Assembly (NCBI GenBank): GCA_023213395.1
Contig: CM041465.1
Location: 209,071,741-209,135,740, forward strand
Source: Cycas panzhihuaensis
Lineage: Eukaryota; Cycadophyta
Direction of reading: 5' to 3'
Length of the DNA: 64,000 nucleotides
In this document: positions 1 through 11,494 of the stretch, piece after piece
Numbering within the stretch: the stretch's first letter is position 1
Layout: the number at the start of each line of letters is the position of its first letter
Position numbers and translations under genes: made by a program
Notes under the pieces: generated by a model
What the model was told of the DNA's origin: nothing
Databases searched by the model: none
The model's input: only the letters and a program-made list of their open reading frames with translations

Positions 1-870
1 GTGCAGTATTGGGTGAATTCTTTTGAAGTGAATTCACCTCCATTATCTGTCCTTAATGTTCCAATTGAATAGCCAGATTCATTTTCTACTTCAGCTTTGA
101 ATTCTTTGAACTTAGAGAATGCTTCTAATTTGTGCTTTATGAAGTAGACCCAGACTTTATGAGAGAAGTCATCAATGAAGGAGATCTAGTACAATGCTCC
201 TCCAAATGATTGAGTGGACATGGGTCCACATAAGTCTGAGTGAATCAACTGCAAGGGATAAGATGCACGCCAAGCTTTGCCTTTAGGGAAAGGCAAACGA
301 TGCTGAGTCCCCATTATGCAAGCTTCGCAAAGACATTTTGAACCATATATCTTTGGAGGCCCATATACCATGTTCTTGTTCATCATTTGCTTCAGATTAT
401 CTAGGCTTAAGTGACCTAGACGTTGATGCCACAATTGCATTTTTGACAATGATATAGTGACCATGGAACCAGAATAAGCAGAATCAAGTATAATGTTATT
501 AGCATCCAATTTGTAAAGACCTTGATCCTCATATGCAACAGCTACAATATGGTCATTTTTGTCACTAATGACACATTTCCCATTCTTGAATAAAACGCTC
601 ATCTGTTGCTTGTCCAACTTGCTAATAGATAGCAAACTCTTCTCCATGGAAGGAATGAAATATGGATCACTATTGGGAAATGTGGAGGAAGGATTTTCTG
701 AAGAGTGGAAAGAAGCTATTGTGCCTATGCCTGAAATCTCGACAGATTCATTATTTCCAAAGGTCACTGATTGACCTTTACCTTCCTTAATATTGCAAAG
801 GAGTTCTTCACTCCCTATCATATGCTATGTAGCTCCTGAATCAACAATCCAAGTGTGATCAACCTTGGAT
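1..870 (-). pseudogene. Copia A protease end, GAG-pre-integrase and integrase N-part
   Basis: Minus strand. The retropepsin motif DSGAT lies at about 833-841, followed directly by a TAG (825-827). An open stretch of 211 codons (821-186) then carries the GAG-pre-integrase motif WHQRLGHLS near 405-435 and the zinc-binding CEAC pair. After another in-frame TAG (186-188) the frame continues to position 1 with FIDDFSHKVWVYF and RTDNGGEF, which holds the second catalytic Asp of the DDE integrase. The remaining integrase, RT and RNase H lie beyond the left edge. In the family these domains are cut from one polyprotein and act in virus-like particles. Two nonsense codons make this copy inactive unless read through. 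Confidence 0.88.
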
Positions 871-936
871 GAGTGATATACACAAAATAGTTTGTCTTCA
901 TCGGCAAACTGATTAAAGTGGCATTGGTTGCCACCT

Positions 937-1881
937 CTATAACCCCCCCTTCCTCTTTGACCTCCTCGATAGGCACCTCGACTTGGTCGAGGGGGATTTC
1001 TTGTTCGCCATCAAATCTCTGTTGGTATTGTTGCCTCGACTGTTGTTGTCTTTGTCCTTGAAGATGTGGTTGTTGTTGCTGTTGTTGTCGACGTAGATCT
1101 GCCTGCTTCTTTCTGCAATGTGGCTAGGTTTGCCACAATAATGACATACAACATTGGACTTTGAGAAGCCAATGTTCATGTTTTCAAACTGCTTTGTGGG
1201 TGCAGGTTTGGAGATCTGTTTGGCCTTTGACTTGGCCGTGAAAGCACCTGGTGTAGATGTTTCTTCTTCATTGTCCTTAGCATAAATCTACTCTTCTTGA
1301 AGCAATAAGCTTTCAAGTTCATTAAATGTCATCCTCTTAAGTGAACCATCTCGAGTGGTAGATGAAATGAAGCCGTTGTAGTCCTTTGGCAATGCTTTGG
1401 TGATGGAAGTGATGAGCTCATCCCTTGTTGCAGGACTACCTAGAGTATTTAGTTCATTACATACCTCCTTAATGGAGGAAAGAAAAACCGACATAGGCTT
1501 GACAAACTTAACAGAATACAGTTTGGCTTTCACCATCAGAATGCGAGCTTCATCTCGTCTTTCGTATAATGAGGACAAAGTGTCCCAAGCTTCTTTAGAA
1601 GTTTTAGCAAAAAAAATATTTTGATCCACATGCACATCCACAATCATATGAAGAAATGCCAAAGCGATCTCGTCTTTGGCTTCCCAAGCAGGAACACATT
1701 CATAATCAACATCATCCTCATCATCATTGTTAACAAGTGCAGGATTGGGAATTCTCCCAGAAACATATCCCCATAATTCATTCATTATCAAGAGGTTTTG
1801 TGTGATTCTCTTCCATTCTTGATAATTATCTTGCCCTGTTAATCTTATCGTGCATGCATTGAGCATGTTAATAGCAGCCAT
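937..1881 (-). pseudogene. Copia A Gag with degenerate zinc knuckle
   Basis: Minus strand. ATG at 1881 opens a 197-codon frame (to 1288) with the plant copia Gag (UBN2-type) pattern: NYQEW near the N-terminus, then KEAWDTLSSLYE and a C-terminal FNELESLLLQEE. A stop separates it from a frame at 1179-937 that contains the nucleocapsid knuckle CHYCGKPSHIAERS, in which the last Cys of CX2CX4HX4C is Ser. The following region is Asn-rich and Arg-rich, as usual for copia nucleocapsid. Gag forms the retrotransposon particle and packages RNA. The start is chosen because it precedes the conserved domain and lies downstream of the PBS and leader. The missing Cys and the stop mark decay. Confidence 0.88.
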
Positions 1882-3827
1882 GTTTCACTTGTATGCTTAA
1901 AAGCTAGCAAATAACACGAAACTCAAAGCTTTGTCGCTTAAATTCCACCTTCTAACGAAACCACCAGTCCTGATTTTACTAGAAGATCCAACGACTAGAT
2001 GGAGTGATGAGGGGTGGAGGACTTCGGCTATTGAGTTGGTCCAAGTTAAATGTAGTAGAGGCAAGGTTTAAACCTTTTTCGAGCCTCTCCAACCAGATTT
2101 TAAATTTACTTTTAGAAAATTTTAAAGTAAATTTTAAGATACATTTACTTGGATGATGTACTTAGTGTGAATGCTTTGATTAAGCTTACAATGAGAGACT
2201 TCTTAAGAAGCAAATTTAGTACATTAAATGAGAATAATGAGCACTTGATTAAGTGTTTAAGTGTTTTAGAAATCCAAGTAAAATGTTGAAGTGCTTGAGT
2301 ACAATATGTTTTGCAAATGTAAGTACTTTGAGAGTTTAGTACTTAGTAAAAAAATGAAGCAAAACTTGATGATGAGTGCAAAAGCAGATTCGTTTTAATG
2401 CTCCAAAGCTGATGTAGAGAGAGAACCACTTGCCAAATGAGTACAAAGTGTACGCCAAGCACCAAGCGAACGCAAAGCACCAAGTTGTTGAGACTTTAAA
2501 ATAGTTCCAACAATCCAATAGAAAAAGTGATTTTATTAAGTACAAGTATTTCAGCCTCCTTTTTTGAGATTTTGAAGGCTATGGGACACCATGCAAGGTG
2601 CCTAAAAAACAGCTCAAATGGTGATGAATGTCACATTTACAATATGACAATGCTTAATAATCACTTCAATTAAGCTCTTAATGCTTTTATAGCATTTAAA
2701 TGAGTGCTAAAAGAGCTTAACAAACAAGAAATGAAGGCTGAAATCAACCTTTTTTGCAAATTTGCATCAATAGGACACCGCGCAGGGAGCCTTTACAAGT
2801 ACTTAAATCATGTAATTTTAATCTTTAAAGAGAGGAGCATGTCTTGGCATAAGTCATTTAATGAATCCTCTATGCAACAAGAAGATTTTAATCCTCAAAA
2901 AATACAAAAAAGATGATTTTTCTCTTAATAATTTTAAGTTAAGGTCATTATGCAAAGTGCTTTGTATAGAAAAAATGACTTAATAAGAGAAAAATATTAC
3001 TTTTAATGTATAAAATACTTGAAAAGAGACTTGATTTGGCTGTTTTTCACTAAAGTGAAATCAGTACTGAAATATTAATAAAAAAACCCTTTGAAACTTG
3101 CTTTAAAAAAAGGTTTTTAATGACTAAAAAAAACTTTATAGTAACTTGAATTATATAAAGGGGAATATTTCGTGAATATTCCTCTTTGTATAACATAAAA
3201 TAACAAGATTAAAGTTCTCAAAAAAGAGATTTTTGAAATGATTTTTCTGAACTGTTTGGGCGACGGGCCGTCGTCGTTGTGCGCCCGCGGATACGAAGAA
3301 TCGATTCGATCCACCTGTAGGAGCCACGAATATGAACGAAAATTCAGATGATGCTTGCGTAAGGTCCAACGGAGGTACATTCAGAGTTTCATCTGAATTT
3401 ACGAAGCATGGAGCAAGAACGGAGCAGATCTGAGAAGCAAGAGCGCACAGCCCACGCAGAGAGAAAGAGGGTGAAAGACACCTTCCGAATTGTCGTACGG
3501 CTTTGCAAAGAGTAGCTGGGACCCACACAGGGTTTGAGACTCTTCTAGAAGAGTGCAGATCTTTTGGTGTGTGCAGACTAAGTTTCTGAGATTTTTATTA
3601 GGCTCCACAAAGGGCTACACCAGGCTGGGGTTTGAGGGCTGAAAATGGCCCAGAATTGCTCTAGCTTTCAAAGCTAACTCCCAGAATGCTTTAGATCTGT
3701 AGAAAATGGGCTTAAAACGATCCTTGGATCGCTTTCGGAGAGCGAAAGTCATAACCAAGGGTTTGAGGCCCAAATTGAGTCTTCAAAGAGCACCAAAAAG
3801 CAGAACAAAGGGATCTAATCCTCACTT
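1882..3827 (-). other. Untranslated leader of copia A
   Basis: About 1.95 kb between the primer-binding site and the gag ATG, read on the minus strand. Reading frames of up to 125 codons (3151-3608) show no domain I recognise. A short GC-richer block (about 3255-3295) stands out from the AT-rich surroundings. Copia element E has a leader of nearly the same length, so this is probably a lineage trait and not a later insertion. Confidence 0.55.
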
Positions 3828-3839
3828 GCTCTGATACCA
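3828..3839 (-). promoter_or_regulatory. Primer-binding site of copia A
   Basis: On the minus strand this reads TGGTATCAGAGC, the usual plant copia site complementary to the 3' end of initiator tRNA-Met. It lies two bases inside the LTR edge at 3842 and fixes the element's orientation. Confidence 0.92.
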
Positions 3840-3841
3840 AA

Positions 3842-4391
3842 TGTTAGAATAGGCCAAATGGCCTCACAAGTCCAAGATCTAGAGACTAGACTCACTCTAG
3901 TTCTGAAAAGCATAAAAGCATAACATGCATTAAGCATAAACAAGATAAAACACAAAGAGAGAAAGAGGAGCAAGACAAAGATACCAAATGTGTGGTGTTG
4001 GAACTGGTCCAACCACCAAAGAATACTTAGCTTGATTAGCAAACCCATGAATAACAAAGTAGCTCCAACTCTTGATGAGAAACAATGAAGAGAGGCCTCG
4101 TTAAATAGAGGAAGATGAGAGGCCAAAGGCTATTGCATGATTGGCAAGTGTCAATCATGCAATGCATGCTTGCATGAAGGACAAGTGTCCTTTAGGAGCT
4201 CTTGTGAGCAAGAGTGCAAGGGGGTCATTTGACCCTCAAGTGACAACGTTATGTCACTAGACATAAAGTGGGTGTGTACTTTATCACTTAAGTGATAAAG
4301 TCACCCCTAAAGTACAAAAGTGCACATAATACATTAACATAAAGTACATAAAGCTTAACATGTAAACATAAGATAAACATAAGGTTTAACA
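3842..4391 (-). repeat. 5' LTR of copia A
   Basis: Begins TGTTAGAAT next to the primer-binding site and ends TTTAACA at 4391, giving the TG...CA form. On the minus strand a TATA-like CTATTTAAC lies near 4100-4110, so U3 would be the right part. The outer edge is uncertain: another TTTAACA ends at 4753, exactly where copia H coding sequence begins, so the LTR could instead be 3842-4753 (912 bp). Confidence 0.65.
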
Positions 4392-4753
4392 ATATGTGTC
4401 TAAGTAAAGTGCGTCATAGAGTCAATAGTCATAGTCCTAAGTATTAGGGTCTAAGGGTCATTATTATAATATTATGTGGGAAGATAGAAGGTCATTAGTT
4501 AGTTAGTTGGTAAAATATCATTAGCTAGGTTAGAGGTATTTGTCCCACCTGCATCACATCTCTTGTATGTTCTCCCACCTACGTTGTATATAAAGGTGGT
4601 TGAGGTAATGTATGTAATCAAGTCATCATAGAGACTCATGAGTCTATGGTGCATTAGTGTTCTGATTTGATTACTTTGAGTTAATACATTTTGATCTTTG
4701 CTTCTTAATGTTTTGATGTTGTTGATTAATGCTTTCCATGTTAAAATTTAACA
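4392..4753. repeat. LTR-like sequence between copia A and copia H
   Basis: No coding potential. Contains a plus-strand TATA-like stretch (GTATATAAAGG near 4585-4597) and ends TTTAACA at 4753. It is either the outer part of element A's LTR or a separate solo LTR lying in the RNase H region of copia H. Confidence 0.4.
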
Positions 4754-5088
4754 CTGTCTCCTTGTCTACATCTGAAGTTGAATATCAAGCCACTATTCAG
4801 TCAACTTGCAAAGCAATTTGGCTCAGACATCTCCTTGAAGAGTTGAGATTGACACAGATATCTCCAACTGCAATCAACTACGACAACTAGAGCACCATTC
4901 AAATGACCAAAAATCTCATTTTTCATGCTCGAACAAAGCAAATTGAAGTTCATCATCACTTCATCTGAGAGAAGGAAAATAGAGGGGATATCAAATTGAT
5001 CTATTGTCCCAGCTCAGAGCAACTTGCTGACGTCTTCACAAAACCACTAAGGACAAGTTTTTGTACCTTAGAGACAAAATTGGAATGA
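4754..5088 (+). pseudogene. Copia H RNase H C-terminal fragment
   Basis: Plus-strand translation begins VSLSTSEVEYQA, then CKAIWLRHLLEEL, NLIFHARTKQIEVHHHF and EQLADVFTKPL. These are the conserved blocks of the copia RNase H domain, which removes RNA from the RNA/DNA hybrid in reverse transcription. Stops interrupt it, including one in the DNQS-like motif (Q to stop) and one just after HHHF. It opens abruptly at the LTR-like sequence ending at 4753 and runs into the polypurine tract and 3' LTR, so it is the tail of a larger element and not a gene. Confidence 0.88.
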
Positions 5089-5116
5089 AAGAAAAGGATC
5101 AAACATTAAGAGGGGA

Positions 5117-5353
5117 TGTTAGAATATAATGTCTAATCCTCTATATATTGATGTATTATGATTAATGACTTAACTGTAACATTTAATGTAAGTCATGTAA
5201 CATAGATGTAACTTATTATGTTAGTCATGCCTCTAACCTTAACATGTTATTAAAGGCTTGCTATATAAATATGTGCTTTACTTCTCAATATACTCAAGAG
5301 AGTTCATTATTCTTTAATGAACTTTGATTCTCTTTGGCTCTTCTAATCTAACA
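5117..5353 (+). repeat. 3' LTR of copia H
   Basis: 237 bp, starts TGTTAGAATATAATG directly after the polypurine tract and ends TCTAACA. A TATA-like GCTATATAAATA lies near 5260. The start is firm; the end is set by the inverted match of TGTTAGA with TCTAACA. Confidence 0.75.
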
Positions 5354-7280
5354 CTCTTGTCATATATGACTATCAAATTTCTAATTGAAAACATATATCA
5401 GTTGGACTCCTCAACAACTGCAATTGGTTTTATGGATAACTCAACCGTTATTGCCAATCAACTAATCAAAAAATCTTATGAGACCTCTTCTTGTCTCATA
5501 TTAGGTGAAAAATTCATTCAACAAACTCAAACAACTTTCAACCAACACTTAATTTCTATTAAATAATTAGGTGGTGTTCGTTGTATGTTTTTCATTTATT
5601 TATTCAATTTATTAGGTGATCATTATGCCCTTTCATTCAACCAAATCATGTATTAAATTAGGTGATTTCATCAACTTGTCAAATGTGTCATTTCATTCAA
5701 TTAGTAGTGGCCACAACACTACATCAAATGTGTTCATTTGCTTAGGGGGATCAATAATATTGGCAAATCCAACATGTACATGTATTATTATTTCTTTTAT
5801 CCATTGTTAAACAAGTTCTCATATGCTTCACACTTTGAATTTAAGTCGTAAATACATAATAAATGAGCCTTAAGTTATCTCTTTTGTCATTTTCATTCAA
5901 ACACGTTCCAACTCACCATTATGAATTTATTTGCATCAACATGTTCTCATAAGCCTTTAAAATTATCAACAATGTCAAAACATGCCTCAAATTACTCAAA
6001 AAATGCACCTTTTATCATATCAAAAACTATTTGTCCAAATTTATTGATTAAAATCTCTATGATTTGATGTCCAAACTATATCTTTTAACCATTCATTTTA
6101 TTCATTTCTAAGTCTTCTTTCCATCAGTTCGAGCAACACTCAAATTTGATCTTACATGAAGAAATTATACTCAAAATAGTGTCATCATGTCATTGAAAAT
6201 GCATTAGGGATAACAACTGTACTTGTTACTAAAATGCGGATAATATTTTATTTTGATATCCAATCGAAATGAAACCACTTTCAATAGAAAGTAGACTTCA
6301 AAATACACCTATTCAAAAAAAATTGAGATCAATCAGATATGTTTAGGAAAAATTATGGGCATTTGAAATTGCAGTAATGGATTTTATACACTATAAATGA
6401 CAACGAGCAATAAATCGAGATTGAAACCCTTATGACTTTCACAATTTTGCTTCAAACCCTATAATATGACCACTCAAAATTTATGGAATCGATCTAGTCA
6501 TCTCAAATGTATGGTTATCTTTTTCAAAATTGGTCATGTACAACTCCAAAATCATATATCTTTAATAAAACCCTCATTGCTTCGTACTTACTTTAAATCT
6601 CTTCAAACCCTCATATTATGCTTCAACAACATGCAACTTAATATAAACATACCTGGCATTATCGCTTTATTTTGGTGTCCAAACTCCTTTCAAACAGACT
6701 TAAATAGTATCTCAATTCCTGCTTCTTCAATTTGTTGTATTTCAACACTATACAGGCCTGCTACCTATTTTACTCATACTAAAGGACTCCTAGCTCTTCA
6801 TCTTGCTCTTACAGAGTGATCAATTCCACTGGGGTGATACCAACTCATGGATGAATTTCATAAACCTACATGTCTTAGTAATATGGCTAGCCACATGCAT
6901 AAATAATGTCCACAAGTAACTCAACAAATAAACATTACTATTAGTTTGAATGTGTGGCTCTTCAACTTCATATGTGGCTTTCAACATCATCATGTCCCTA
7001 TATTTTGGTCACATCTCATTGGCATAACCTAATTTTTGACTTATGAAATCAACCTAATACTAGCTCCTATCACTGGCTCACATAGCACATACATGGATCG
7101 CCCTCGAATGGCAAAGATCGTTGCCATGTGTGTGTGATCTTCAATATTTTGTTTTGTCAACATGCTTTGTCCTACTTATTACTTCCACTACACCACTATG
7201 ATATGAAGTCTCCTTAAAACCTTCACCTTTACTTTGATAAATCTCCTTTTCATGATCTCTTCACCTTTGCTTTAATGTCA
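5354..7280. other. Unassigned AT-rich DNA
   Basis: No recognisable gene. Short open frames (5324-5566, 5616-5810, 6466-6819) are Ser/Ile/Thr-rich, resemble no family I know and look like chance frames in AT-rich DNA. The stretch 6195-6570 is a diverged copy of 27885-28240 (listed separately). Confidence 0.5.
6195..6570. repeat. Dispersed repeat, copy 1 (pair with 27885-28240)
   Basis: Shares a colinear series of words with 27885-28240 in the same orientation: ACTTGTTACTAAA, GATAATNTTTTATT, AATTGAGNTCAATCA, GAGATTGAAACCCTTAT-like, and CACTCAAAATTTATGG against CATTCAAAATTTATAG. No coding potential. The second copy lies in the leader of a minus-strand gypsy fragment, so this may be a leader remnant of the same family. 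Confidence 0.7.
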
Positions 7281-7781
7281 TGTTAAAATTTATAAAATAA
7301 TTAATGTAGAAGGTCTTGATATGATATTAAAATTCTTATATAGGTTGTCATACCATATTAACATTCTAATAAAGACTTATGTAATCAAGTAAGTAGATAA
7401 ATGTAATCACATGATCAATCAATAATATAATGAATATAATAAAGGAGTAAGGATAAGGTAAGGTAAAAGCAAATAGTCAATCATGTAATCATCATATGTG
7501 ATACCATATTTAACGTGGAAAATCCATAAATGGGAAAAACCACCTCTAAATGTATACAAAATCTCATATTAATGAATTATAAACAATCAGTCCTCATGAT
7601 GAGTCATTTAGCGTCACAAGGAGGACTAGGTAATCTAATTTGTCCTATAGCATACATTGCCTTTGTTTAGTTACATCATCTCATTATCATCCAATGATAT
7701 TCCACCGATATATTAACCAATAAGATCATGTGTGAGAACATTTTTACATTGACCAATGACGACTTATCCACTAATTAAACA
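7281..7781. repeat. Possible decayed LTR
   Basis: Begins TGTTAAAATTT and ends AATTAAACA, and contains CGTGGAAAATCC...GGGAAAAACCACC near 7518-7550, a pattern also present in the LTRs of copia D. No matching target duplication flanks it (TGTCA against TTATA). Weak call. Confidence 0.3.
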
Positions 7782-7802
7782 TTATATTGACATTTGTAAA
7801 AG

Positions 7803-9206
7803 TTAATATTCTAGCATACCCAAGCTTACAAATACCAATTGCTCATGCAAATATTGTGTTATGGGTAAACAACACAAAAAGAAGTTTGAGAAAAATAAAG
7901 TTTGCAAGGTTAAGGTGGTGCTTGGCCTAGTCCACTCAGTTGTTTGTGGTGCAGTACCAATAGAGTCACTTGGAGGTTCCAAATATGTTGTCACGTTTAT
8001 AGATGAATTCACTATAAAAATCATGGGTTTATCCCATAAGGAAAAAATCTTAAACTTTTCATAATATCAAAGAGTTCGTTGAAAAGGAAGAAAGAAAAGT
8101 AGAAATAAAGTCAAAATCCTTAGATTAGACAATGGTAGGGAGTATAATTCTAAAGAATTTGATCAATTTTGTAAGGATCATGGGATTGAAAGGAAATTCT
8201 CTTCACCATATATGCTTGAGCAAAATGGTATTACTGTGAGGATTAATCGAACCTTGGTTGAGAAAACAAGGTCAATGATGATAATAGAATGTACGAGATA
8301 CATTTTAGGTTGAACATGTTAAGATAACTACATATTTAACAAACATAAGTACAACCAAAGCAGTTAAAAGAAATAACACCTGAAGAAGCTTGGACTGGAC
8401 TCAAGTCAAAGGTTAGTCACTTAAGAATTTTTTCTTGTACAACTTACATGCACATTTCCAAAGAAAGAAGGCAAAAGCTCAATGAGAAAGTGTCAAGTTT
8501 ATATTTATTGGGTATAGTGAAGTAAGCAAGACTTATAAGCTTTGTAATTTAGACACAAAAAATGTCCATGTAACTAGAGATGTAATTTTTTATAAAGGAA
8601 TATAAGAAAGTAATTGAAGATTTTGATTCAAAATCTTCACATCGGTCACATTCATAAACAAATACTACAAGTCAAGTTGAAGAACTCGAATTTCTAATGA
8701 TTGATGAACTAGTTGAAGAAGTTATGCAAACTCCACTTGAAGATGATGAAGATGTGCACGAATTAGCAAGAAAATTGCTCAAATGGTACTTAAAAATTAT
8801 TTCTGATGGAACATTGGCCAATGCAATTGGGAAGCATAAATCTAAGATGTGTCCTATAGGGGAAGCCAATCTTGCATTGATGAGATAATTACTCAATGTA
8901 TAAGAACCTTCTATTTTTGAATAAGCTTGTAAAGACCAAAAGTGGATTGAGGCAATGAAGTTGTGCATAAGAATCAAACTTGGGAATTAGTTAAGCTACC
9001 ACAAGGCAAACAAGCAATCGATTGTAAATGAGTCTTTAAAACTAAGTTCAAAGTAAATAGTTTCATCGATAAACACAAGGCAAAGCTAATAGCCAAAGGA
9101 TTCAATCAACAGGAAGGAATTGATTATCATGAAACCTTTGCACCTGTTGCAAAGATGATGAGCTTTAAAATCATACTTGCACTTGCAGCACAGTTCAAAT
9201 GGCAGG
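7803..9206 (+). pseudogene. Copia F integrase and N-terminal RT
   Basis: Plus strand, several frames. It opens in the GAG-pre-integrase tail (CVMGKQHKKKF), then GLVHSVVCGAVPIESLGGS and VVTFIDEFT of the integrase core, RLDNG with the second catalytic Asp near 8122-8142, and an LEQNGITV block in the place of the catalytic-Glu region. After the variable linker, RT begins with HKAKLIAKGFNQQEGIDY and TFAPVAKM near 9075-9160. Homology ends at QFKWQ, where the gypsy LTR starts at 9207 after the duplicated GCAGG. Numerous stops and frameshifts make it a pseudogene. Confidence 0.85.
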
Positions 9207-10034
9207 TGTTGGCATCAAAATTGACTCAATGGCTGTGTGAGGACCAGAGGTAGGTCAGATAACCTGGGTTGTGCAGTGCGGACCGTCTGAAGGTACGCAC
9301 GAGGCAAACGCGTAAAACAGCATTCGGCACGATGACAAAGGCACTGAACGGGCACGCATGACAGAACGCATCGAAGAGCGGAACGCAGCTGAAACGACGG
9401 CGGTACGCATTACTCCAGGGGACCAGTGAAGACCAGGGAGGTGCACGTGACGCACGGACGCATTTTGGAACCAAAGGAAGAATTAATTAAGGTTAACCAA
9501 AGAGATTAAGTGAAGAGGCACGATTAATTGAAGAGGTACGCATGGTCGAAAGGGTACGATTATGACAGGTCATAACCCTTCACCAAAAGGTACCAACAGA
9601 GTACTTAAGGAGGTACGCATGATTCAATTGGTTAGGGTGAGAGCCGAGATCAAGAGTACGCAAAGGTGCATGATGATGACGCATGACCCGATTGGAGCAT
9701 GAGTGCATGATAAGTACCATCCGGCACGCATATGTAACAGAGATCAGATGTCTTCTTTGGAATGCTCAGAACGCATTCCACCCGTGTAATTGAACTGTTG
9801 AATTAATAAAAGAAGAGTTATGTGGAAATTAGTGCATTCTTGATGTGTGTTGATGATGTGCTGAAGTATGTATTGAATTACGTCATTGTGTACCATTATG
9901 TGAATTATATATGGAATTATATGTGGAATATATGTGTATAACCATGTTGATGTGTCCTAAAGCTAGACTATAGCGCTGTGTAACCTTGACAAGTGCATTG
10001 ATTCCACGAAGGGTGTGGAATCTATAAGTCAACA
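9207..10034 (+). repeat. 5' LTR of gypsy element
   Basis: Starts TGTTGGCATC, ends AAGTCAACA. It is rich in a recurring ACGCA/TACGCAT motif (many occurrences between about 9290 and 9780). It aligns along its length with 18715-19542, with scattered substitutions and short indels that are densest in the first 270 bp. Confidence 0.95.
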
Positions 10035-10048
10035 TTGGTTCCGTTGCC
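10035..10048 (+). promoter_or_regulatory. Gypsy primer-binding site
   Basis: TTGGTTCCGTTGCC follows the LTR immediately. Its form (TTGG..CCGTTGCC) is that of plant gypsy primer-binding sites. The tRNA is not certain from sequence alone. Confidence 0.7.
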
Positions 10049-10177
10049 TACGTCCATTGAGGAGGGACAGGGCCTAGGGGTTTCAAGGAAGAAAAAAGTA
10101 TGTGTAAAGGGCAGAGGACCACAGGCCGTCGTGATGGCGGGCTGTAACTAAGCCACAGGCAGCCAGGGGACCTTCCA

Positions 10178-10534
10178 ATGCCACCTAAGAGGCCTTCAAG
10201 GTTGGAAGAGCCCCAGAAGGATACTTCACCTAAGGAAAAGGAAACCAGCAGGCAAAGGGCACTAAGATGGTCAAAAGAGGCAAAACTCAGAAGGGCGAGG
10301 AGACTAAGTTCGCAAAACAACGAGACTAAGGGACAGTCCGTTGAAGGATCTGAGGCAAGTGGAGCCCAGACACCTCAGGAAGAAGAAACCCATGGCGAAC
10401 GCATGGTATTGACACCAACCCCTATCAGAGAGGATTTGTTTAGCCGAATTGGAAGGAAGCCTAAAGTGGACGAAAAACATAAGGAAATCTTAACAGAGGG
10501 AAGTATACCAAATGAGGACAGCCCAAGGACCTAG
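10178..10534 (+). pseudogene. Gypsy Gag N-terminal region
   Basis: A 118-codon frame opening MPPKRPSRLEEPQKD, strongly charged (Lys, Arg, Glu, Gln) and without hydrophobic segments. It is the first frame after the primer-binding site and lies upstream of the Gag capsid-like block, so it probably encodes the N-terminal, matrix-like part of Gag. It stops at 10534 while homologous-looking coding continues in other frames. No named domain can be seen in it; the assignment is by position and composition. Confidence 0.6.
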
Positions 10535-10677
10535 GTGATGATGATAAGAAGGCGGAGGAAGGTCCCTCGGCATATTGGGAAAACAAGCTAACGAGGCGAC
10601 TATTTGAAGATTCGAGAAAAGGGTTACGATCAATCTTACATTACGGTAACACCATTGACAATACAAGTTCCGGTGTA

Positions 10678-11360
10678 GTGGAACCTATACATATAAAAAC
10701 TCCGTTTAAAAATCCGTTGTTTGGAAAGGATACGGCAGATAGTCACTCCCAAGATTACATCCCCAAAGGACGGAGGAGGAAAGATCACCATCGTGGGGAA
10801 CAGTTGCAATCTCCCAAGATGGACGACCATAGAGATTTCGGGAAATTAATCTTCAATGATACTTGACGCAGCAGAGCATGTGTATTTGTTTGAGAATCTC
10901 ATTGACGTTAGAAAAATAACGCAGACGAAGATGAGATTAAAGCACGCCTTTGTACATTGAGAGGTGTACCCTTGGCTTGGTATAAGGAAACGAACAAAAT
11001 GAGCCATGGGCAAAGATGAAGAAAGCGTCAAGAGAGATTCCAAAAGTTTCGCGATAATGAAGCTGGAAATCGCATTGCGAGAAATCGAGAGGCGGGGAGT
11101 CCGGCTCTAACTTACATTAGTAGAATGAAGATTATTGCGGCAAGTATGATCAATGAGACAATTACGGATCATAACATGAAAAATTACTTCGTCGGAGGGC
11201 TAAATGAGAAGTTGCGAGCCATGATGCGAGGCTCATCCACGAAATCTTTCAAGAATGCTCAGAGTTGGCATTAGATTTCGAGATGGAAATGGGCCTTGAG
11301 TGGGGACAAGATTCCTTCTTGTTAAGATTGCAAGATGAGATTAGAGAGCTAAGATGAATC
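10678..11360 (+). pseudogene. Gypsy Gag capsid region (frameshifted)
   Basis: Several frames carry the retrotransposon Gag pattern: DDHRDFGKLIFNDT near 10820-10864, AAEHVYLFENLIDV just after it, a WY..(T/N)K tryptophan block near 10975-11000, then FQKFRDNEAGNRIARN, YISRMKIIAASM, MKNYFVGGLNEKLRAMMRG and the ending ALDFEMEMGLEW near 11270-11300. In the family this domain assembles the particle. At least three frameshifts are needed to read it through, so it is not translatable as it stands. Confidence 0.75.
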
Positions 11361-11494
11361 AAGATAATCGACCCTTCCGCCAGTTGGAGTAGCGTAAGAG
11401 GAGTCCGAATTAGAGGCACCGAGGAAAGAAGTAGCCCGATTGAAAATCGAAATAATCGGGAAGAAGAAGAGACAGAAGAAGAAAGAGCACACTG

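Larger units (their letters stand above)
1..4391 (-). mobile_element. Copia LTR retrotransposon A, 5' part (runs off left edge)
   Basis: Minus-strand Ty1/copia element read from right to left: LTR (3842-4391), tRNA-Met primer-binding site (3828-3839), a leader of about 1.95 kb, gag (from 1881), zinc knuckle, protease motif, GAG-pre-integrase domain and the start of the integrase core at the window edge. The order gag-protease-integrase is that of copia. Reading frames are broken by only a few stops (TAG at 825-827 and 186-188, one between gag and the zinc knuckle) and one frameshift near 940, so it is less decayed than most neighbours. The 3' half and 3' LTR lie outside the window, so no target duplication can be tested. 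Confidence 0.9.
4754..5353 (+). mobile_element. 3' end of copia element H
   Basis: Plus strand: C-terminal RNase H coding, a polypurine tract (ATTAAGAGGGGA, 5105-5116) and a 3' LTR (5117-5353). Everything upstream of RNase H is absent from the window, being cut at 4753. If element A inserted here, the rest of H should lie left of the window. Confidence 0.82.

Noticed and set aside
3151-3608. Overlapping minus-strand frames of 69-125 codons as a possible gene
   Set aside because: They lie in the leader of copia A, show no domain and overlap each other in different frames. A GC-richer patch opens the frames by chance.
5324-6819. Plus-strand frames of 64-117 codons
   Set aside because: Ser/Ile/His-rich, no recognised motif, in AT-rich repeat-like DNA. 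One overlaps the dispersed repeat.
8672-8977. Ser-rich 101-codon minus-strand frame
   Set aside because: It is the complement of the acidic copia F linker (LEDDEDVHELARK) on the plus strand.
9226-9474. Minus-strand frames in the gypsy 5' LTR
   Set aside because: They lie in the LTR, share it with other frames and are not kept in the 3' LTR.
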